From: Symbiodinium natans
Lineage: Eukaryota > Sar > Dinophyceae > Suessiales > Symbiodiniaceae
Direction: 5' to 3'
Length of the DNA: 64,000 nt
NCBI GenBank assembly: GCA_905221605.1
Contig: CAJNDS010001280.1
Location: forward strand, 447,501-511,500
Below the pieces are notes generated by a model. That model did no database searches. It worked only from the letters and a program-made list of their open reading frames with translations, and was not told the origin of the DNA. A program made the position numbers and the translations under genes. Below, in pieces: positions 57,636-64,000 of this stretch (position 1 is the first letter of the stretch; each line of letters begins with the position of its first letter).

Positions 57636-58135
57636 GAACCCTAAGCCCTAAGCCCTAAGCCCTAAGCCCTAAGCCCTAAGCCCTAAGCCCTAAACCCTAA
57701 ACCCTAAACCCTAAACCCTAAACCCTAAACCCTCAACCCTAAACCCTAAACCCTAAACCCTAAACCCTAACCCTAGGCCCTTAACAGGTGAGTCTGGACA
57801 GGGTGCAGTCGACGGGCTTTATGTCTATTCGGGCCTAGTTTCGAGCTCGCGGTGGTTAAGCCCTAAACCCTAAACCCCAAGGCCCTAAACCCTTAAGACA
57901 CCCCTAAACCCCAAACCCTAAACCCTAAACCCCAAACCCTAAACACTAAACCCTAAACCCTCAACCCTAAACCGTAAACCCTAGACCCAAGACCCTAGAC
58001 CCTAAACCCTAAACCCTAGACCCTAAGCCCTAAACCCTACACCCTAAACCCTAAACCCTAAACCCTAAACCCTAAACCCTAAACCCTAAACCCTAAACCC
58101 TAAACCCTAAACCCTAAACCCCAAACCCTAACCTT
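57636..58135. repeat. AAGCCCT and CCCTAAA arrays
   Basis: Seven AAGCCCT then CCCTAAA (57636-57775), an exon-like spacer (VDGLYVYSGLVSSSRWL near 57808), then CCCTAAA and CCCTAGA to 58135. Confidence 0.93.
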
Positions 58136-58152
58136 ACTCAACGGCTCAGTAG

Positions 58153-58232
58153 GTCATAAGCAAGCTCATGGCCGCTCTAAGTTGAGGTATGCTTGTGAGA
58201 AGTTGCCCTTGAATCCACGTACTGAATCCTCT
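58153..58232 (+). CDS. Exon-like island
   Basis: CTCAGTAG, HKQAHGRSKLRYACEKLPLN PRTES, running into CCCTAAA. Basic, well mixed. Product not recognised. Confidence 0.47.
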
Positions 58233-58395
58233 AAACCCTAAACCCTAAGCCCTAAGCCCTATGCCCTAAACCCTAAACCCTAAACCCTAAACCCTAAACC
58301 CTAAACCCTAAACCCTAAACCCTGAGCCTCAAGCCCTAAACCCTAAACCCTAAACCCTAAAACCCTAAACCCTAAACCCTTAGTCCCTTGAGAAG

Positions 58396-58473
58396 GTTCC
58401 TCCACCTTGAGATCGCCGAGCGGTGCCCCCGACTCGTCGCTGCCATGCAGTGGCCCTACCTGGAAGGCTCCGG
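58396..58473 (+). CDS. Exon with GT donor
   Basis: TTGAGAAG, FLHLEIAERCPRLVAAMQWP YLEGS, TCCGG/GTTAGG. CCCTAAA left, TTTAGGG right. Strongly protein-like. Confidence 0.55.
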
Positions 58474-58767
58474 GTTAGGGTTTAGGGTTTAGGGTTTAGG
58501 GTTTTGGGTTTAGGGTTTAGGGTATAGGGTTTAGGGTTCAGGGTTCAGGGTTTAGGGTTTGGGGTGTGCGCAAGGTGGACCGAAGGCGGTTTAGGGTTTA
58601 GGGAACTAAGTACGTAAGGGTTTGGGGTTTAGGGTTTGGGGTTTAGGGCTTGGGGTTCAGGGTTTGGGGTTTAGGGCTTGGGGTTTGGGGTTTAGGGTTT
58701 AGGGTTTGGTCTGTCAAACAATAAAAGGTTTCGGCAATAGGTTGACGGGTGTTCATTGTTGATGCAG

Positions 58768-58958
58768 AAACGCATAGGGAATGAACTGCCAGTATACAAG
58801 GAACAAAGGATAGCGCCAAGACCGACTACAGCAACACTCACTTTGGGAAAGTAGTTGTAGAGGCAAAGACGGGGTGGACCAACTGGGATATGGTCTTGAG
58901 TCTTGATAAGCACAGAACCTACTTCACATCGTTTTGCAGGCAATCGGCGAGAACTTGA
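58768..58958 (+). CDS. Two-exon gene end with an 89-bp GT-AG intron
   Basis: Exon 58768-58850 after TTGTTGATGCAG reads KRIGNELPVYKEQRIAPRPT TATLTLG. Intron 58851-58939 starts GTAGTT and ends CATCGTTTTGCAG. The last exon 58940-58958 completes K and reads QSART, TGA. The minus strand is also open for 83 codons (hydrophobic), but the splice signals favour plus. The intron has no heptamers, unlike most here. Confidence 0.55.
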
Positions 58959-58975
58959 GAGCCCTAGCCTTCAGC

Positions 58976-59174
58976 CTAAACCCTAAACCCTAAACCCTAA
59001 ACCCTAAACCCTAAACCCTAAACCCTAAACCCTAAACCCTAAACCCTAAACCCTAAACCCTAAACCCTAACCTAAACCCTAAACCCTAAACCCTAAACCC
59101 TAAACCCTAAACCCTAAACCCTAAACCCTAAACCCTAAACCCTAAACCCTAAACCCTAAACCCTAAACCCTAAA
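58976..59174. repeat. CCCTAAA array
   Basis: About 28 units, one CCTAA slip. Confidence 0.97.
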
Positions 59175-59228
59175 TGGAGCATAGTTGAAAAGCTGGTTGA
59201 AGGGCAGGGCAGCCCCATCAATTGTTGA
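59172..59228 (+). CDS. Terminal exon-like piece
   Basis: KWSIVEKLVEGQGSPINC and TGA, immediately after the array. Confidence 0.38.
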   Translation, partial: KWSIVEKLVEGQGSPINC

Positions 59229-59299
59229 ACAGGCCAAGCCCAGCCACCAGGAGGAGGGGAGGGGGGTAGGGGGGTAGGGGGGGGGGGGGCGAAAACACC

Positions 59300-59545
59300 T
59301 GGTTCACCCACCAACCCTTGGTTCACCCACCAAGATTCGCCCACCAAGATTCGCCCACCAAAACACCGGGTTCACCCACCAAAACAGGACCGTTCACCAC
59401 ACCAAAACCCCTGGTTCACCCACCAAAACCCCTGGTTCGCCCACCAAAACCCCTGGTTCACCCACCAAAACCCCCACCAAAAACCCCGAGTTCACCCACC
59501 AAGATAGGGCCATCGAGAAGGACCCACCAAAAGGGTTCGGGGGTC
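59300..59545 (+). repeat. Minisatellite GGTTCACCCACCAAAACCCC
   Basis: About nine units with GGTTCGCCCACC and ACCAAGATTCG variants. Single units recur at 62565-62590 (plus) and 62868-62915 (minus). Confidence 0.93.
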
Positions 59546-59831
59546 GCTGCCCTACCCTCCTACCCTTTCCGACCCTTCCACTCCCCTACAGGAGCCCCAC
59601 AAGCCCCACCCTGAATCAGGGCAGGGCCCATCCTCCACACCCTCCCCACCCTTCCCTGCCCCCCTTGCCCACACTGCCCTTAGGGTTTACACCGTCGTTA
59701 CTGCAGTCGCCACTACGGGGAACCGCGCACCAAGACCGCCAGTATGGCGACCCCCAAACTCTCAAAACCAAAGCCTTAAAGTTTAGGGTTAAGGGTTTAG
59801 GGTTTGGGGTTTGGTGTTCAGGGTTTAAGGT

Positions 59832-59997
59832 TTAGCGTCCGCCGACCCTGGCGGCGTGTTGGATAGGTTTCTGGAGGTGAAAACCTCCCTTTTTCCCTCT
59901 TACGGTAGGGGGGGGTACCCCGGCAGCTTTTCCGTAGGCCACCCACACCACGTAAACCATAGGCGGTTTCGCACAGGGCATAGGGGGTCGCAGCCCC

Positions 59998-60044
<47 letters not shown>

Positions 60045-60300
60045 TACCCCCCCACCCCTCCCCCCCCCCCGACCCCCCCCCCACCCCCCCCCCCCCCCCA
60101 CCCCCCACCCCCCCCCCCAACCCCCCCCCCCTACCCCCCCCCCCCCACGTTTCACAGAGGCGCGAGCGTTTCACAACTTTTGGGATTCTGCCGAGCAGGC
60201 TGCGATGCTCTTCGAACCATGCGATGAGGAAAGCATCCTTTGAGCCGACCTTTCAACTATGCTCTGGCGGGGTCGGCGGCTTGAGCCGGAGGCTCTTAAA
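59832..60300 (-). mobile_element. Dispersed element X, copy 2 (inverted)
   Basis: Starts GTCCGCCGACCCTGGCGGCG and ends GCGGGGTCGGCGGCTTGAGC CGGAGGCTCTTA: the reverse complement of both ends of 26010-26566. The middle is replaced by a pure C tract. Confidence 0.75.
60000..60147. repeat. Near-pure C tract, about 145 bp
   Basis: The first 45 or so bases are uninterrupted C, then C with single T, A or G. Long frames here are Pro or Gly artefacts. Confidence 0.97.
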
Positions 60301-60384
60301 TTTAGTGTTGAGGGTTTAAGCCTAAACCCTAAACCCCAAACCCCTATAAACCCTAAACCCTAAACCCTGAACCCTAAATCCTAG

Positions 60385-60820
60385 TTTTTGGGCCCCCCGT
60401 AGCGGAGCTCCACATTCTGGGTTCGCCGTCGTGGCGGTGTATGGCAGCTTGTTCGCCGTAGTGGCGGTGTAGGCTGGCATAGGCTGGCACCGTGCGCTTT
60501 CGGGGTTGGCCGTGCGGTGCGGGTTTGTGGTTTAGGCGGGGGCTGGGGGTTCGCCGTAGTGGCGGTTAGGATGCAGGTTTGGCGGTAGGCGGTACGAGGC
60601 GTAGGTACTATTGGCGGTGTCCGTCCCGGGCTCGCAGCACTGGCGGTCTAGGTTCCCGGTTCGCGGTAGTGGCGATTGCCGTGCCGGCGCTGTAGCTTTT
60701 GGGCCCCCCGGTTGAGGTCCAGATTCTGGGTTCGCATAGTGGCGGTGTCTCGGTACTGGCGGTGTAGGCTCCCGGTTCGCCGTAGTGGCGGTCTCCCTGT
60801 TCGCCGTCCAGGCGGGGTAG
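60385..60820 (+). repeat. TTCGCCGTAGTGGCGGT interspersed repeat
   Basis: At least eight variants, and a longer unit TTTTGGGCCCCCCG...ATTCTGGGTTCGC twice, about 310 bp apart (60386 and 60697). The core CGCC...GGCG is palindromic. An inverted relative, CGCCACTACGGGGAACC, lies at 59709. Confidence 0.85.
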
Positions 60821-61557
60821 GTCTGTTAGCAGTCGCAGCCGTTAACCATGGCGCCGGGGGAAAGAAGCACATTCATTCTCCAAGCCTCAGCCCTCAGCCT
60901 GAACTGGGGACACGGCGTCTTGCTAAAACACAAAACCAACCAAGGCGCCCGAGCCGACCAGCCATGCTTACATGGTTGTGGCGACAGCGCTTCCACGCTG
61001 GCCAACGCGGGGGCAGACCCCGTCCACGACCTTTGTTAGCAGCTTGGTTTTTCTTGGTATGTGGTACTGGCAGAGGTGTTCTGGGGAGAGGTGGGGGTCG
61101 CTGGGTGCAAGCATTTCCAGGTCGAGCCGCGGCCAGGCCGCCCAGTACTGCAGCCGCCGCCCAGGCGTGTCGTGCCGGCGCGGCGCAGTGAGGAGCGCTC
61201 AGAACTAGGGAACTCACGTGAACGAATGTACCCGCCGGGATGGTTTGGCAGCTTGCACAGGTTCAAGCTCAGGGCGAGTTTTTGGTTCTGTCTATATCAT
61301 GGGCACCACACCCTGCCGCCCCGAAACCTGAGTAAGAGAGGTACCCAACCGTACCAGCAACGGTGTCCCCAATTCCTGGGCTCACTCTGAATGCCGGGCT
61401 TTTCCTTTTCAACACGGCAGCTCGACCACTCAGGAGTCTCCTGGGAGTCGACGCCCAGAGGCCGGTTTTTTGCTTTCAAGGCGTAAAGAGGTGTTTTTGG
61501 TCCTTTATGTGGGGTTGCAGGGGGTTCCGGGTTTAGGGTTTGGGGTTCGGTTTTTGG

Positions 61558-61748
61558 CTGCGGGTGAGGGGACAAGCGCCAGACACATGCCCGGCCTTGA
61601 CCTAGAAGGCAGTAGAGGACTTGCTGCGATTATCCCTTCATTGAGGAATCACGACATATCATGCAGCACGACAATTGTACGCGACAATGCGAAAGTTTGC
61701 AGGTCCGCAGGAGGAGGAGCAAGCCCCGCAGGCAGTGTCAGGGTTTAG
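61558..61748 (+). CDS. Open frame, possible exon
   Basis: AAGEGTSARHMPGLDLEGSR, GLAAIIPSLRNHDISCSTTI then VRDNAKVCRSAGGGASPAGS VRV and a stop. The upstream part of the frame (from 61470) includes heptamer-like DNA. Not recognised. Confidence 0.38.
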
Positions 61749-62088
61749 GCGGTAAAGTCTCTACAGTACTGTTAGGGCTGCAATACATCGGGCATGCGCA
61801 CGTCGTACACCCAGTACCTGTGCGCGCGCAGCCTCCGGCCGCGGAAGTAGAATGGGGCAACATGCACCTTAGGGTTTCGGCTTTCGGGCTTTGGTTCTAG
61901 GGTTGCGGTTTTGGGTTGCGCAACAAACCCGAAACTTAAGTCCTGAAACACACGCTAGGCGTCGGCCGCAATGCGAACCAAAAGGAGGCAGTCGCTCGGC
62001 TCAATGTGAGTTTCGCTAGCTCTCCAGCGTTCAAGCGATGCATTTTCTCTTGCGCCTGAGTGTGGGGGTTTAGCGCTTGCCACGATGC

Positions 62089-62340
62089 ATGCGTGGCTCG
62101 CAATTCAAGCGCGGTGGAACTGCTGAGACGGTTGACGAGGATGCTGAATTTGGGGTCGATGCAGTGGAGTTGGAGCGAGACGTCCGCTCGCACGGAACTG
62201 CTGAGACGGCTGACTACGAAGGTGAATTTCCAGTCGATGCAGTGGAGCTGGAGCGAGACGTCAGATCTGACGAAAGCTTCACATGCGGGCGCAAGCTTCG
62301 GAGCCTGATCGAAGACCTCTACACGGGCGAGGCGGGCTGA
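62089..62340 (+). CDS. Acidic protein with two 26-residue repeats
   Basis: ATG at 62089, MRGSQFKRGGTAETVDEDAE. Two units follow: GTAETVDEDAEFGVDAVELE RDVRSH and GTAETADYEGEFPVDAVELE RDVRSD. The end is SFTCGRKLRSLIEDLYTGEA G, TGA at 62338. The 78-bp period is a multiple of three, and three base changes are silent (Leu, Arg, Ser). A GGGTTTAG acceptor at 62072 suggests it may be an exon. Family not recognised. Confidence 0.6.
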   Translation: MRGSQFKRGGTAETVDEDAEFGVDAVELERDVRSHGTAETADYEGEFPVDAVELERDVRSDESFTCGRKLRSLIEDLYTGEAG

Positions 62341-62429
62341 GTCTTTCGAGCTAGCGTCTCAGAAGCTGCTATTCTTGCGGCTGCTGCGTTGATCAGGTGA
62401 AGCCCCAGACCTGCGCATTCCTCAAGCTG

Positions 62430-62720
62430 CAAGCATGGACCCCCTACCCTGCCCCCCTACCCTGCCCACCCCCTCCCCGCCCCCCTCCCTGCCCCTGCCC
62501 CTGCCCTTCCATGCCCTCGAGGGCAAAGTGAGGGGCAGGAGAGAAAAAAAAAAAGGGGAATCACCCACCAAAACCCCTGGTTCACCCCCGCCCCCTTTTT
62601 TTTTTTTTTTTTTTTCTTTTGCTCTCCCGCCACTCACTCTCCCTACCCCCCGCTCTACGGCTCTCCTTTCCCGCAACCCATCCACCCTGCCCTGCCCTGC
62701 CCTTCTCTGTGCCCCCCCCG
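62430..62720. other. Pyrimidine-rich low-complexity tract
   Basis: CCCTGCCC/CCCTCCCC words, poly-A and poly-T of about 20. Open frames on both strands are composition artefacts. Confidence 0.7.
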
Positions 62721-62984
62721 TCTTCTCTGGCCTGGACGGCCTCTGCTCTGTCTCGCCCTACGAAAACTGCAGATTTGTGTGGAAAACCCAACCCCCCACC
62801 CCCCCCCCCTTCCGATCCCCTCGCCCTTGCCTCCCCGACAGCGGACCCTGCCTTGAATCAGGGATTTTTTGGTGGGTGAATCTTGGTGGGTGAACCAGGG
62901 GTTTTGGTGGGCAAATCCGGTGTTTACCGTAGGGGGGGGGGGGGGTAGGGGGGGGGTAGGGGGGTGCTGGGTGGGTTTTTTCAA

Positions 62985-63176
62985 GGGCCCCTATGTCCTG
63001 CGCGCCTATGGTCCGTGAGTTTATGCGGTGGGTGGCCTGGCCCTCCATGGAAAAGCTGCCCGGGTACCCCCCTACCCCCCCCCCCTCCCCGCCGCCGTTT
63101 TGGGGGGGTAAGGAGGGAAAGAGGGAGGTCTTCACCTCCTTTTCCCATCCAACACGCCGCCAGGGTCGGCGGACCC
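62985..63176 (+). mobile_element. Dispersed element X, copy 3 (right part)
   Basis: CTATGTCCTGCGCG, GGTGGCCTGGCCCTCCATGG, AAAAGCTGCCCGGGTACCCC, AAGGAGGGAAAGAGGGAGG and GCCAGGGTCGGCGGACC, abutting CCCTAAA at 63175. Confidence 0.8.
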
Positions 63177-63402
63177 TAAACCCTAAACCCTAAACCCTAA
63201 ACCCTAAACCCTAAAAAACCCTAAACCCTAAACCCTAAACCCTGCGTAACTTCAAGCAACCTGAGAGGCTCAGACAGGCCTTCAGAACATCACAGGAAGT
63301 TAAATCTGTTTATTAAGGTTTTAGGGTTTAGGGCTTAGGGTTTAGGGTTAGGGTTGAGGGTCCAGGAGAAATAGGCTAACTTAGCCACCAGCTGAAGGTT
63401 TA

Positions 63403-63626
63403 TCACTTCTTTGGGTTCCTATTCTGGGAGAGATGAAGCTAAGCCCTGAACCCTAAATGCCAAGCCCGCGCGCCACCGCACTCACTTTAGAGGTGGCTTC
63501 AGTGAAGAGTTTCATATCAGCTTCGTCAAGATCACCTAGCTTCAAGAGTACAACATGTTGCTTCTGAAAGAAAGAAGGCATCAACTCCATGAGAGTTGCA
63601 AGTGGGCGGTCTTGGGCCGGGTAAGT
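63403..63626 (-). CDS. Two-exon gene end on the minus strand
   Basis: Exon 63626-63486 (47 codons, phase 0 both ends) follows TAGTCTGCAG. It reads TYPAQDRPLATLMELMPSFF, QKQHVVLLKLGDLDEADMKL FTEATSK. Donor GTGAGT at 63485, acceptor GGGCTTAG ending 63439: a 47-bp intron with two heptamer-like units. Last exon 63438-63403: LHLSQNRNPKK, TGA. The best splice-site pair in the window. An internal TTTCTTTCAG at 63564 could give a shorter exon. Family not recognised. Confidence 0.65.
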
Positions 63627-63664
63627 CTGCAGACTACTGCGCGCTCACAACGCGCGCTTCCGTT

Positions 63665-63830
63665 CGGCACTAAAGCCTTAACCCTAAACCCTAAAGCCTA
63701 AAGCCTAAACCCTAAACCCTTAAACCCTAAACCCTGAGCCCTAAACCCTAAGCCCTAAACCCGAAACCCTAAGCCCTAAGCCCAAAGCCCTTCCTACACC
63801 CTAAACCCTAAACCCTCCCATAAAGGACTC
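63665..63830. repeat. Degenerate CCCTAAA array
   Basis: CCCTAAA, AAGCCCT and CCCGAAA mixed; a further array starts at 63966 and leaves the window. Confidence 0.88.
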
Positions 63831-64000
63831 CAGAACCTTACCGGTCTCAGGCCGATGTGTGGTGCAGTGGCAACAGGCCCCGGTGCCCGTGTGTGCGGTT
63901 CAGGGTGTAGGGTTGAGGCTTCGGGCTTAGAGATCTACAGGGATTCCGCGGCATAAATCCTCCCTCAAGCCTAAACCCTAAACCCCAAGCCCTAAACCCT

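Noticed and set aside
59818-60227. Poly-Pro and poly-Gly proteins over 100 residues
   Set aside because: They are readings of the C tract at 60000-60147.
62422-62893. ORFs of 87-152 codons on both strands
   Set aside because: Low-complexity CCCTGCCC, poly-A and poly-T DNA; composition explains the open frames.
1-64000. CRISPR array interpretation of regularly spaced heptamers
   Set aside because: The repeats are contiguous 7-9-mers without spacers, and the window is eukaryotic.

Overview
This window looks like nuclear DNA of an alveolate, most likely a dinoflagellate. The evidence is that plant/alveolate-type telomere heptamers (CCCTAAA/TTTAGGG) are scattered through all 64 kb in both orientations. 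They sit between short GC-rich islands that read as protein exons. The best reconstructed gene (39.07-42.06 kb) uses GA, GC and GT intron donors with AG acceptors, which is the dinoflagellate habit, and its joined exons give a canonical CCCH zinc finger. I found no rRNA, tRNA, CRISPR array, prokaryotic operon or complete dinoflagellate spliced leader. The genus cannot be named from sequence alone; chromerids share the heptamer.

Layout. 0-12 kb: dense heptamer arrays with about 15 exon-like islands, mostly on the + strand. 12-16.3 kb: almost no heptamers; gene-fragment islands on both strands and a roughly 150-bp satellite (13.5-14.8 kb). 16.3-30.4 kb: arrays with exon islands, an AT-rich microsatellite (22.2 kb), an array-poor segment (23.0-23.6 kb) and a CAT/CTT microsatellite (27.2 kb). 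30.4-38 kb: small foldback elements and several long, clearly protein-like islands (34.75, 35.25, 35.74, 36.04 kb). 38.2-42.1 kb: the zinc-finger gene. 43.5-53 kb: an acidic-tailed exon and a degenerate series of D-A-B-C blocks, with two clear copies and a partial third. 53-59.3 kb: many short exon islands, including a two-exon gene end at 58.77-58.96 kb. 59.3-64 kb: minisatellites, a 145-bp near-pure C tract, a dispersed 200-500 bp element, and a minus-strand gene end (63.40-63.63 kb) with a clean GT-AG intron.

The exons are too short for ordinary ORF finding (15-60 codons), so I called them by reading frames by eye together with splice-like borders. The commonest arrangement is CCCTAAA on the left, exon, TTTAGGG on the right. 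The introns between exons would therefore often start with TTTAGGG and end with CCCTAAA, so their two ends could pair. One array (39633-39756) is flanked by a 22-bp direct duplication and sits inside an open exon, the signature of an insertion converted into an intron. At least six families of small inverted-repeat elements also occupy the intron and intergenic space. Single short exon calls are individually weak, because a 25-codon open frame is common by chance. The multi-exon models and the long frames carry most of the weight.
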